Part shown: positions 1 through 8,571 of the stretch, in pieces | Layout of the letters: each line of letters starts with the position of its first letter | How positions within the stretch are numbered: position 1 is the first letter of the stretch | Assembly: GCA_900769445.1 (NCBI GenBank) | Contig: CAAGGR010000041.1 | Coordinates: 1-56,383, forward strand | Direction: 5' to 3' | DNA: 56,383 nt | Source of the DNA: an uncultured Alistipes sp. | Lineage (GTDB): Bacteria > Bacteroidota > Bacteroidia > Bacteroidales > Rikenellaceae | Translations under genes and position numbers: made by a program | The notes under the pieces: generated by a model | The model's input: the letters and a program-made list of their open reading frames with translations, nothing else | What the model was told of the DNA's origin: nothing | Database searches by the model: none

Positions 1-119
1 AGAAGGGCGCCGAGTGCTACACTCGGCGAAAAAGGCGACGATGGGTAGTACTTGAGCGTACGTCCCATTGTCGCCTTTTTAGTTAGGGGCCGCAATCGAC
101 CCCTTATCACAAGAAATTA
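1..119 (-). repeat. Stop-anchored palindromic element, copy 1 (cut by window start)
   Basis: Read on the minus strand, the element begins with the stop codon TAA (117-119) of the zinc-ribbon gene as TAATTTCTTGTGATAAGGGG. An inner hairpin follows with 17-nt arms at 29-45 and 64-80, keeping the family core GGGnnGTAC...GTACnnCCC. Next comes a second GC-rich hairpin (GCCGAGTG-TAG-CACTCGGC on the minus strand, about 9-28), then CCCTTCT, where the right outer arm would continue beyond the window. The arms end in A5/T5 tracts, so the hairpin could also act as a terminator for the gene. Five more copies are listed below. Confidence 0.8.
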
Positions 120-1322
120 CTCGAAGTAGGTCTCTTGAGTACCACTTAAACGTCCATCTATGTAGATATCAACTTTGTATGTACCCTTCTCGAAGTGGGC
201 GCCGTCGTAGAAGATACTTACTGGGACAGACTGATTTTCATAGTCTACTTTACGAACTGCGGATGCCACCATCTCCTCACCCTCGAAGTTGAAGAGAATC
301 ATATCCTCTGGTGAGAGGACGTAGCCATCAGGCGCTGTAATACAGATATATATGCTCTTTTCGCCAGGCTCGGCAAGCTCGTTGGCAGTAAGCTCGAGGT
401 CGACACGAAGACGTGCTGCCTGCTTGATGCGACGCACCTCCTTAGACTTGTCGGTAAGAGCCACAATACGGATACCACTAGCACGGATAACTGAACCGAT
501 ACGCACCTTAGTACCAAGCTCGTCGGCACGCTCCTCGGCTACATTTGCGCGTAGCTGAGCGGTGGTAATCTCCTTCTTATACGCCACATTCTGAGCCTGT
601 AGGTTGCTGTTGATGGTGTTGAGCGAGTCTATCTGGCGTAGGTAGCCCTTCATAACACCACGCAAGGTCTCCACTTCACGCTTATACTTTGCAAGCTGGT
701 TATAGTTGTATGTCTTCTCCTTCTGCAACTGCTCGAGCATAACTACAGCCTCCTGATACTTAACCATCATGGTATCATTACGATCCTTAAGCTCCTTAAG
801 CTCTGTTACAAGGCTCTCGGCATCACGCTGAAGAAGGGCATTCTGCTCCTCGAAGAGCTGGCGTGCCGACTCCACAATAGCATAATCCTCCTTGATACTG
901 CCATACTTAACAACATAGCTGATACTGAAATATGCCGCAGGGAGGAGCAAGATAACAGCGAAGAGGAGCATCGTTTTAAGACCTTTTATCGAACGTGCAC
1001 TACGCTCAATCTCATCCTCAAGGTCGTCGATATGCGCGCTATCAGCATAACTGATACCCTCGCTCTGAGGGGCTGGCTCGACATTTACCACAGGCTTAAC
1101 CTCAACATCCTCGGTCGTGGTATGCACATCGTTAAGGGTGCGCTGAGCATTGCGCTCTGCGATAATATCGTTTAGGGTCTTTGGGGCATTGTCCACGCTC
1201 TGCTCCACAACAGGAGGCTGAGGAGCTGGTGTATCTCCAGCCACTGGCGTACCACATATAGGACACGCCTTAGACTTGCTCGATACTGGATTACCACACT
1301 TTTCACATCTTATAAGTGCCAT
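117..1322 (-). CDS. Zinc-ribbon, single-TM coiled-coil protein of unknown function
   Basis: The N-terminus holds a four-cysteine zinc ribbon (CEKCGN near residues 6-11 and CPICGTP near 20-26), like the zinc_ribbon_2 type. A charged linker follows, then one membrane helix at about residues 115-140 (rich in L, V, I), then a long coiled coil at about 145-270 rich in E, K, Q and R. The last 130 residues look like a compact beta-rich domain. The zinc ribbon would be cytoplasmic and the coiled coil and C-terminal domain periplasmic. I do not recognise a named family and give no function. The only start is ATG at 1322, 20 bp downstream of a TATATTTG -7 box. The stop codon TAA is shared with repeat copy 1. 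Confidence 0.85.
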   Translation of the reverse strand: MALIRCEKCGNPVSSKSKACPICGTPVAGDTPAPQPPVVEQSVDNAPKTLNDIIAERNAQRTLNDVHTTTEDVEVKPVVNVEPAPQSEGISYADSAHIDDLEDEIERSARSIKGLKTMLLFAVILLLPAAYFSISYVVKYGSIKEDYAIVESARQLFEEQNALLQRDAESLVTELKELKDRNDTMMVKYQEAVVMLEQLQKEKTYNYNQLAKYKREVETLRGVMKGYLRQIDSLNTINSNLQAQNVAYKKEITTAQLRANVAEERADELGTKVRIGSVIRASGIRIVALTDKSKEVRRIKQAARLRVDLELTANELAEPGEKSIYICITAPDGYVLSPEDMILFNFEGEEMVASAVRKVDYENQSVPVSIFYDGAHFEKGTYKVDIYIDGRLSGTQETYFE

Positions 1323-1341
1323 AGTTTCTATCTTTTATTTA

Positions 1342-1349
1342 CAAATATA
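1342..1349 (-). promoter_or_regulatory. -7 box of the zinc-ribbon gene
   Basis: TATATTTG on the minus strand matches the Bacteroidota -7 consensus TAnnTTTG, 20 bp before the ATG at 1322. No clear TTTG -33 box is seen. Confidence 0.5.
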
Positions 1350-1366
1350 ACGGTTTAATACTCTAT

Positions 1367-3490
1367 TTATGATATGTCGGAGAAGTCGATACGCTCCCTT
1401 TTTCTGTAGCGGTCGCGCAACTCCCTAAGCATCGCATTTTCAGGCTTCACGAGTTCTGGATCTAAGGCGAGTATCGCAAGTGCCTCGTTACGCGTAAGCT
1501 CCATAATCTGGGTGTCGGTAGCGAGGTTTGCAATGTTGAGCTGAAAAGCCTCGCCACTCTGCTGCGTACCGTGTATATCGCCAGCACCTCGTAGCTTAAG
1601 GTCGAGTTCCGAGAGTTCGAAGCCATCGTTGGTAGCACACATAGCATCCAACCTCGCACGGCCATCCTTCGAGAGCTTCTCGCCCGACATCAAGATACAG
1701 TAGGACTGCTCGGCACCACGACCCACACGACCACGCAACTGGTGAAGCTGCGAGAGACCAAAGCGCTCCGAAGACTCGATGACCATAACCGTAGCATTGG
1801 GGACATCGACACCTACCTCTATGACCGAGGTGGCAATAAGGATATCGGCCTCGCCACGCTTGAACTGCGCCATGGCGGCATCCTTCTCCTCGGGCTTCAT
1901 CTTGCCATGACAGACCGTGATTCTATACTGTGGCAACGGGAAGTCGCGCGACATAGACTCGAAACCATCGTAGAGGTCTTTATAGTCCATCTTCTCAGAC
2001 TCCTTAATCAGCGGGTAGACGATATATACCTGACGACCCTTGGCTATCTCCTGCCTTAGGAAACCAAACATCCTCAAACGCACAGAATCGTAGTAGTGAT
2101 AGGTGCGTATAGGCTTACGACCTGGGGGTAGCTCGTCGATAACCGAGACCTCCAAATCGCCATATAGCGTCATTGCCAACGTTCGAGGTATAGGCGTTGC
2201 GGTCATAACAAGGATATGTGGCGCAGAGTGATTCTTTGTCCATAACTTCGCGCGCTGCTCAACACCAAAGCGGTGCTGCTCGTCGATAACAACATATCCG
2301 AGATTGGAGAATTGCACCCTATCCTCGATAAGAGCGTGAGTACCCACAAGGATATCCACCTCGCCCGAGGCTATGCCCTCCAAGGCTTGACGACGCTCCT
2401 TAGCCTTTGACGAGCCAGTGAGTATCGCTACACGCACATTAAGCCCCTCGGCAAAACGCGACATCGTGGCGAAGTGCTGGCGCGCCAATATCTCCGTAGG
2501 CGCCATAATACAGGCCTGAAAGCCATTGTCCGTAGCGAGCAACATCGACATAAAGGCAACCATCGTCTTGCCGCTACCCACATCGCCCTGCAATAGGCGA
2601 TTCATCTGCCTGCCCGAGACCATATCTGCACGTATCTCCTTGATAACACGCTGCTGAGCGCCCGTGAGCGCAAAGGGCAACTTCTCCCTGAAGAAGGTGT
2701 TGAAGGCCTCGCCTACACGCGGAAAGAGGAAGCCTCCACCGCGCTGATGGCGTGAGTTACGACGTGCCTGGATAGTGAGCTGTACACCGAGCAACTCATC
2801 GAACTTAAGGCGATACTGCGCCTGCTTAAGCAACTCGGAAGATTGCGGAAAGTGGATGTTGTATATCGCATCCCTAAGCGAGATAAGTCCCAGACGACGA
2901 CGCATATCATCGTCTATAGCATCACGAAAGGCTGTAGGGCTACCCGCCACCAACTGCCACGCGTTATAGACAATGGTGTGCATGGCCTTGACCGATATCG
3001 ACTGCGAGAGCTTCTCGGTGGTAGAGTAGATGCCCTGGAAGCCACTCTCCTCCTTACGCGAGAGCGCCTGCTCAACAGGCTCTATCTCGGGATGCACGAT
3101 GCTTACGCGCCCCTTAAACATTGACGGTCTGCCGAAGATGATGTACTCGCGGTGTAGCTCCACGCGCTTCTCCATCCACTTGATGCCATGAAACCACAGC
3201 AACTCGGCAGAACCTGTAGGGTCGCTGACCTCGACAATCATGCGGCGCTTAGCCCCCTCACCCATAAAGCTAAGACCAACAACACGACAGCGCAACTGCA
3301 CATAGCTGCTCTCCATAGTCTCGTCAATCTCGCCAATACGGAAGATACGTGAGCGGTCAATATAACGATAGGGGAAGCGCATGAGCAGGTCGCCAACAGT
3401 GCGCACACCCACCTCACGCTCCAAAAGGCGCGCACGAACTTCGCCAACGCCCCCAACAAACTTTATATCTCGCCCAAGAATATCGGCCAT
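1367..3490 (-). CDS. recG: ATP-dependent DNA helicase RecG
   Basis: Branch-migration helicase that remodels stalled replication forks and recombination intermediates. The order is the N-terminal wedge/OB domain (about residues 1-260), the helicase motif I GDVGSGKT (near 305), DEQHRFG motif II (near 407), TATPIPRT motif III, the second RecA lobe with the SSERFGLSQLHQLRGRVGRG motif VI, and the RecG C-terminal domain. The length of 707 residues is normal for the family. I chose ATG at 3490; a TTG two codons upstream is the only alternative. It is last in the minus-strand cluster SDR-sialidase-apt-recG, 19 bp after apt, and probably has no promoter of its own. Confidence 0.97.
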   Translation of the reverse strand: MADILGRDIKFVGGVGEVRARLLEREVGVRTVGDLLMRFPYRYIDRSRIFRIGEIDETMESSYVQLRCRVVGLSFMGEGAKRRMIVEVSDPTGSAELLWFHGIKWMEKRVELHREYIIFGRPSMFKGRVSIVHPEIEPVEQALSRKEESGFQGIYSTTEKLSQSISVKAMHTIVYNAWQLVAGSPTAFRDAIDDDMRRRLGLISLRDAIYNIHFPQSSELLKQAQYRLKFDELLGVQLTIQARRNSRHQRGGGFLFPRVGEAFNTFFREKLPFALTGAQQRVIKEIRADMVSGRQMNRLLQGDVGSGKTMVAFMSMLLATDNGFQACIMAPTEILARQHFATMSRFAEGLNVRVAILTGSSKAKERRQALEGIASGEVDILVGTHALIEDRVQFSNLGYVVIDEQHRFGVEQRAKLWTKNHSAPHILVMTATPIPRTLAMTLYGDLEVSVIDELPPGRKPIRTYHYYDSVRLRMFGFLRQEIAKGRQVYIVYPLIKESEKMDYKDLYDGFESMSRDFPLPQYRITVCHGKMKPEEKDAAMAQFKRGEADILIATSVIEVGVDVPNATVMVIESSERFGLSQLHQLRGRVGRGAEQSYCILMSGEKLSKDGRARLDAMCATNDGFELSELDLKLRGAGDIHGTQQSGEAFQLNIANLATDTQIMELTRNEALAILALDPELVKPENAMLRELRDRYRKRERIDFSDIS

Positions 3491-3509
3491 CAACAACCTC
3501 GTTACTACA

Positions 3510-4070
3510 CTAAATAACTGTTATAGAGCGTACTGGCGCAATCTTCTCCAAGCGCGCCTTGCCACCCAAATCCTCAATCTCAACGATAAAGACAAACTCC
3601 TTAACCTTAACTCCGTACTCCTTACCGTCAACAACAACCTTGAGGCTCTCCAACGACTCTGCCAAACCCTCAGCAGTGCCACCTGTAGCCAAGACGTCAT
3701 CGAGAATCGTAACCTCGAACTTATCGCCCGCAGGCTTGCCAGCGGCAATATCGCTAACACGATAGTACAACTTATCGAAGCCATACTCCTTCTGGATAAG
3801 CACCTCCTGAAGGTCGCCCTCAGCGAATGGCAACTTACCACTCTTACGCACTGGAACGATATTCTCAATATGCTCTGCCTCAGTTAGTAGTGGCGCTGCA
3901 AACAAGAATCCTCGTGCCTCTGGAGCTATGATATTTGGTGTTGTACAAGCCTCGGCAACCTTAGCTGTTAGCTGCTTGAAAACATCCTTATTCTGCAAAA
4001 ATGGGATAATATCGACAAAGACAATACCCTCCTTTGGGAAGTCCTTGTAATACTTCAAAACCTCTTTCAT
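3510..4070 (-). CDS. apt: Adenine phosphoribosyltransferase
   Basis: Purine salvage enzyme: adenine + PRPP to AMP + PPi, in the cytoplasm. The PRPP-binding loop VTILDDVLATGGTAEG lies near residues 120-135. The N-terminal substrate region is typical (KYYKDFPKEGIVFVDIIPFL), as is the EARGFLFAAPL segment. The length of 186 is slightly above the usual 170-180 because of a C-terminal extension in the last strand region. ATG at 4070 begins 9 bp after the sialidase stop. Its position between a sialidase and recG looks like operon convenience, not a pathway link. Confidence 0.95.
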   Translation of the reverse strand: MKEVLKYYKDFPKEGIVFVDIIPFLQNKDVFKQLTAKVAEACTTPNIIAPEARGFLFAAPLLTEAEHIENIVPVRKSGKLPFAEGDLQEVLIQKEYGFDKLYYRVSDIAAGKPAGDKFEVTILDDVLATGGTAEGLAESLESLKVVVDGKEYGVKVKEFVFIVEIEDLGGKARLEKIAPVRSITVI

Positions 4071-4079
4071 AATATATTA

Positions 4080-5399
4080 CTATTTACGATATTTGTATTT
4101 GTTGTCTGTGATATTCTCTATTGTAAAACACTCGTACACAATGGTATAGCCTCCATAGTTGCTGTCGCTCTTACCGTATGTCTCCTCCTCGTAGAGGAAG
4201 CCCAAGCAGTTATTCTTCTGCCATGCCATCGTAGAGTATGCCGAGTTAAGGGTTGTAACCTGCTTAACACCATCCCAGTTCGCAGCAAGGCTCTCTACAT
4301 CTATATAGTCATCCATCGACTCAAGCTCCTTATAGTAGATGCCTACATTCGAACGGTCTGGGCCAAGAGGCAACGACTGCAACAACAGGTGCATAGGCTC
4401 GTTATCCTCGATGCGCGTTACTGGCAACACCATGACCTCGCCATTTGTGGAGTTATCCTTAGCCTCGACGCCACCATTCACTGCGCCTGAGAAGACCTGC
4501 TTAGACCATGAGCCTTGAGCAGCTACGGCATCTGTAAAGGTGAAGATATTGTAGTAACGACCACCATTATAGCGCGAGCTTATAAGTATTGAGCCATCGG
4601 GCAACTCCTCCACCTTAGGCTCATCGGCAGTATTATAGACCGCAGGGGTGTCGATATCGCCCAAAACAGTCCAACGACCACCAAAATCATCCGAGTAGAG
4701 GACATAGTTCATATGCTTAGCGCTTCTATCGCGCACTAACACAGCACAATACAAGCGGTAGTAGCTACCTATCTTAACCGTACGGCTCTGGAAGATACGA
4801 CCAGAGGCCACGAACATAGAACGCACAGGACCATAGCGCGAGATATCGAACTGCGAGTAGATAGACTCGGCAATATCCTCGGGCGCACTCCACGTCTTGC
4901 CCCCATCCTCGCTATAGAAGCGAGCTATGTTCTGATGATTCTGGCGAGTGCCGTTCTGGAACGATACATTACCCGCACAACTGAGCATCAACACACGGTT
5001 AGACTCTCTATCTGCCACGATACATGGGTCGCCATAACCTACACTCATAAAGTCAGTAGCCTCCTCGCCCTTGCCATCGATAAGAGAGCAGACCTCTGTC
5101 CAAGTATGACCATTGTCGTACGACAGGCTGTAGTGCAAATCGATACGGCCATAGTCGGTAACACCGATATCTGTACGACTATGACGGTAGTCCGACACTG
5201 CGATAAGCGTACCATCCTTCGTAACAGCAAGCGCAGGAATACGATATGGGGTAGCGTTAGGGTCTAACAGCGGAAAGACCTCATAACGCCCTGCCACACG
5301 CTTCTCCTGCTTATCGCCACCACCATCTGCATTGCATCCGCAAACTGCGATAGCAATGCCTACAACCATCGCAGCAAACATCCTAAAACCTTGTTTCAT
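4080..5399 (-). CDS. BNR-repeat exo-alpha-sialidase-like lipoprotein
   Basis: Probably cleaves terminal sialic acid from glycans, at the cell surface or in the periplasm. From ATG at 5399, a lipoprotein signal peptide (hydrophobic stretch, then VCGC with Cys22) precedes a six-blade propeller. The RIP motif (YRIPAL, residues 52-57) is present, with three Asp boxes: SYDNGHTW (93-100), SEDGGKTW (163-170) and SDDFGGRW (236-243). Length 439. This fits GH33/BNR sialidases of gut Bacteroidota, although the substrate cannot be read from sequence. An upstream ATG at 5432 would add 11 residues before the signal peptide and is less likely. The start lies 7 bp after the SDR stop. Confidence 0.85.
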   Translation of the reverse strand: MKQGFRMFAAMVVGIAIAVCGCNADGGGDKQEKRVAGRYEVFPLLDPNATPYRIPALAVTKDGTLIAVSDYRHSRTDIGVTDYGRIDLHYSLSYDNGHTWTEVCSLIDGKGEEATDFMSVGYGDPCIVADRESNRVLMLSCAGNVSFQNGTRQNHQNIARFYSEDGGKTWSAPEDIAESIYSQFDISRYGPVRSMFVASGRIFQSRTVKIGSYYRLYCAVLVRDRSAKHMNYVLYSDDFGGRWTVLGDIDTPAVYNTADEPKVEELPDGSILISSRYNGGRYYNIFTFTDAVAAQGSWSKQVFSGAVNGGVEAKDNSTNGEVMVLPVTRIEDNEPMHLLLQSLPLGPDRSNVGIYYKELESMDDYIDVESLAANWDGVKQVTTLNSAYSTMAWQKNNCLGFLYEEETYGKSDSNYGGYTIVYECFTIENITDNKYKYRK

Positions 5400-5406
5400 A
5401 GCTCTA

Positions 5407-6150
5407 CTATTTACGATATGTGTAGTATGCACCCGCCTGACATGTTGGCATAAGCACGATGTCGTTAACGTTCATGTGTGCTGGGAGGTTGAGCATCCAC
5501 TCGATAGCCAACGCTATATCGTCGCCCTGCAACGCCTCAACACCACGATATACACCCTCAGCGCGCTCCTTGTCGCCATGGAAACGCACCTCGGAGAACT
5601 CTGTCTCCACCATACCTGGGCGAACCTCACCTACCTTGATACCTGCACTTAGCAAATCGGCGCGCATAGCCTGCGAAATAGCGTGTACAGCGTGCTTCGA
5701 TGCACAATAGACAGCACCATTCTCATAAGGCTCAGTACCTGCTATAGAGCCGATATTGATGATATGGCCACCCTTGCCAGCCTCAACCATAGCACCGCTG
5801 ATAATCTTTGTTACGTAGAGAAGACCCTTAACGTTGGTATCTATCATAGCATCCCAGTCTGCAGAGTCGCCCTTGTCGATATGCTCCAAGCCAGCAGCGA
5901 GACCTGCGTTGTTCACCAAAACATCCACACGACCAAGCGGCTTCAAATATTCGATGCACTCCGCCTCAGAACGAACATCGAAGTTGAGCGCAACACACTT
6001 TGCCCCCTTAGCCTCGACCTCCGCCTTTAGCGCCTCAAGACGCTCCTTGCGACGACCAGTGATGATAATCTCAGTATCAGGTTTTGCAAGACGCAACGCT
6101 GTAGCGCGACCAATACCCGATGTCGCCCCCGTAACAAGTATTCGTTTCAT
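5407..6150 (-). CDS. SDR-family NAD(P)-dependent oxidoreductase (YdfG-like)
   Basis: Classical short-chain dehydrogenase of 247 residues. The nucleotide motif TGATSGIG is near residues 7-14, NNAG near 85, a serine in GSIAG near 137, and the catalytic YCASK near 152-156. The GR after the second strand (TGRRKERL) suggests NADP. The overall pattern resembles 3-hydroxy acid/serine dehydrogenases such as YdfG, but SDR substrates are hard to predict. It is the first gene of the cluster leading to the sialidase, apt and recG. ATG at 6150 follows a good promoter at 6209-6240. Confidence 0.9.
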   Translation of the reverse strand: MKRILVTGATSGIGRATALRLAKPDTEIIITGRRKERLEALKAEVEAKGAKCVALNFDVRSEAECIEYLKPLGRVDVLVNNAGLAAGLEHIDKGDSADWDAMIDTNVKGLLYVTKIISGAMVEAGKGGHIINIGSIAGTEPYENGAVYCASKHAVHAISQAMRADLLSAGIKVGEVRPGMVETEFSEVRFHGDKERAEGVYRGVEALQGDDIALAIEWMLNLPAHMNVNDIVLMPTCQAGAYYTYRK

Positions 6151-6208
6151 AATGATAAGATGTTCTATTTAGTTAGTATATTTAGTTACACATAAGTACA
6201 TAATCACG

Positions 6209-6240
6209 CAAATTTACAAAATTTTACATAGGCAAGCAAA
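6209..6240 (-). promoter_or_regulatory. Promoter of the SDR-sialidase-apt-recG cluster
   Basis: On the minus strand, TTTG (6237-6240) and TAAATTTG (6209-6216) are 20 bp apart. This matches the Bacteroidota -33/-7 promoter. It gives a leader of about 50 nt before the ATG at 6150. Confidence 0.65.
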
Positions 6241-6307
6241 TTCTTGCGCCACAAATTTGTTAAATAACAGCAATGCTGTTTGGAGTGCGTTTTAGCATAG
6301 AAAAAAG

Positions 6308-6338
6308 TTTGAGCATTAACATTTTTTTATTACCTTTG
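6308..6338 (+). promoter_or_regulatory. Promoter of metG
   Basis: TTTG (6308-6311) and TACCTTTG (6331-6338) are separated by 19 bp, a close match to the Bacteroidota consensus. Transcription would start near 6345. The leader then carries a perfect 7-bp hairpin, GTAACAC-ATAAA-GTGTTAC, at 6360-6378, with no U-tract after it. Confidence 0.65.
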
Positions 6339-6453
6339 TTTCGTATTATGCGCCTATAAGTAACACATAAAGTGTTACTGCCCGATGGTCAACGTGTTAG
6401 ACAAAAAATTTGGGCGGGGTGCAATGGAGTTAAATATTATAAACCTCTTAATC

Positions 6454-8496
6454 GTGAGCAAAGAGTATAAGCGTTATCTTATAACATCGGCACTACCTTA
6501 TGCCAATGGACCTGTGCATATTGGACACTTGGCTGGCGTATATGTGCCTTCCGACATCTACACACGATACCTTCGATTGAAGGGTCATGATGTGATTTCA
6601 GTATGCGGTAGCGACGAGCATGGTGTACCCATCACCATCAAGGCGCGCAAGGAGGGTATAACCCCACAGCAGGTGGTAGACCGCTACCACGAAATAATCG
6701 AGAAATCATTCCGCAGACTTGGCATGTCGTTCGATATCTACTCTCGAACATCATCGCCAACACACCGCGTTACAGCATCGGAGTTCTTCCGCAAGCTATA
6801 CGACGAGGGCAAGTTTATCGAGCAGACTACAGAGCAGTTCTACGACGAGGAGGCTCAGACCTTCCTCGCAGACCGCTATATCGTGGGCGAGTGTCCACAC
6901 TGCCACAACGAGAAGGCGTATGGCGACCAGTGCGAAAAGTGCGGCTCTACACTCTCATCTAACGAGCTTATCAACCCTCGCAGCGCCGTATCGGGAGCTG
7001 TGCCAGTAAAGCGCGAAACAAAGCACTGGTACTTGCCATTGGACAAGTACGAGGGATTCCTACGCGAGTGGATTTTGGAGGGACACAAGGAGTGGAAATC
7101 TAACGTATATGGTCAGTGCAAGAGCTGGCTCGACCTCGGTCTGCAGCCTCGCGCCGTAAGCCGCGACCTCGACTGGGGTATTCCTGTGCCTGTGGAGGGC
7201 GCTGATGGCAAGGTGTTGTACGTATGGTTTGACGCCCCTATCGGCTATATATCTGCTACTAAAGACCTTACACCAGACTGGGAGAAGTACTGGAAGAGCG
7301 AGGATACAAAGATGGTACACTTCATCGGTAAGGATAACATCGTGTTCCACTGCATCGTATTCCCATCGATGCTTAAGGCTCACGGCGACTACATCCTGCC
7401 AGAGAATGTTCCTGCAAACGAGTTCCTAAACCTTGAGGGCGACAAGATCTCGACTTCGCAGAACTGGGCTGTATGGCTTCACGAGTATCTCGACGAGTTC
7501 CCTGGCAAGGAGGATGTGCTTCGCTACGTTCTCTGCGCTAACGCTCCAGAGACTAAGGATAACGACTTTACATGGAAGGATTTCCAGTCGCGCAATAACT
7601 CTGAGCTTGTAGCCGTGCTTGGCAACTTCGTAAACCGTGCATTGGTGCTTACAAAGAAATACTACGATGGTGCAGTGCCTGAGCGTGGCGCACTCACCGA
7701 GTACGACGAGGCTACAATCGACGAGCTACAGAAGATTAAGGCATCGTTGGAGCGCAACATCGAGCATTACCACTTCCGCGAGGCATTGAAGGATGCTATG
7801 GCATACTCACGTATCGGTAATAAGTATCTTGCTGATACTGAGCCCTGGAAGGTGGTTAAGACCGACCCTGAGCGCGTGAAGACAATCCTCAATATCGCAC
7901 TTCAGATTACAGCAAATATCGCTATCGCCATCGAGCCATTTATGCCATTCTCGGCAGAGAAGATTTTGAAGATGCTCTCTGTGGAGAAGTTTGGCTGGGA
8001 GCAGCTCGGCTCTATGGAGCTTATCGCTGCTGGTCATACCATTGGCGAGGCACAGCTTCTATTCGAGAAGATCGAGGACGACGCTATTCAGGCACAGCTC
8101 GACAAGCTTGAGGCTTCACGCCGTGCTAAGCTTGAGGCTGAGGCAGCACAGAACGTCACAGAGCAGAAGGCAGAGGTCTCGTTCGACGACTTCCAGAAGA
8201 TGGACATCCGCGTATCTACAATCCTTGCAGCCGAGAAGGTGGCAAAGACCAAGAAGCTCCTAAAGCTCTCTATCGACACAGGTATCGACAAGCGCACCAT
8301 CGTTTCGGGTATCGCCGAGTACTACACACCAGAGCAGTTGGTGGGTCGTCAGGTGCTTGTTCTTGCTAACCTCGCACCACGCGAGATTAAGGGTATCGAG
8401 TCTCGCGGCATGATACTTATGGCTGAGGATGCCCTCGGACGCTTGGTGCTTGTACAGCCTGAAGATAAGACTATGGCAGGTGCGATGATTGGATAA
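6454..8496 (+). CDS. metG: Methionyl-tRNA synthetase with C-terminal tRNA-binding domain
   Basis: Charges tRNA-Met with methionine. The class I signature HIGH appears in GPVHIGHLAG, a zinc knuckle (CPHC...CEKC) lies about 130 residues further on, and KISTS replaces the KMSKS loop. An anticodon-binding domain is followed by a C-terminal Trbp111-like OB fold (about residues 580-680, FDDFQKMDIRVSTILAAE). The GTG at 6454 gives 680 residues starting VSKEYKRYLITSALPYANG, matching the length and N-terminus usual in Bacteroidales. ATG codons at 6424 or 6385 would add 10 or 23 residues without family support. No Shine-Dalgarno is visible for any of them. Confidence 0.95.
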   Translation: MSKEYKRYLITSALPYANGPVHIGHLAGVYVPSDIYTRYLRLKGHDVISVCGSDEHGVPITIKARKEGITPQQVVDRYHEIIEKSFRRLGMSFDIYSRTSSPTHRVTASEFFRKLYDEGKFIEQTTEQFYDEEAQTFLADRYIVGECPHCHNEKAYGDQCEKCGSTLSSNELINPRSAVSGAVPVKRETKHWYLPLDKYEGFLREWILEGHKEWKSNVYGQCKSWLDLGLQPRAVSRDLDWGIPVPVEGADGKVLYVWFDAPIGYISATKDLTPDWEKYWKSEDTKMVHFIGKDNIVFHCIVFPSMLKAHGDYILPENVPANEFLNLEGDKISTSQNWAVWLHEYLDEFPGKEDVLRYVLCANAPETKDNDFTWKDFQSRNNSELVAVLGNFVNRALVLTKKYYDGAVPERGALTEYDEATIDELQKIKASLERNIEHYHFREALKDAMAYSRIGNKYLADTEPWKVVKTDPERVKTILNIALQITANIAIAIEPFMPFSAEKILKMLSVEKFGWEQLGSMELIAAGHTIGEAQLLFEKIEDDAIQAQLDKLEASRRAKLEAEAAQNVTEQKAEVSFDDFQKMDIRVSTILAAEKVAKTKKLLKLSIDTGIDKRTIVSGIAEYYTPEQLVGRQVLVLANLAPREIKGIESRGMILMAEDALGRLVLVQPEDKTMAGAMIG

Positions 8497-8571
8497 CATA
8501 ATTTATTGAATGTTAATGGGTTAGATATACATAACCTAAAAATATAACCAACTAAACTTTTTACTTTTACT

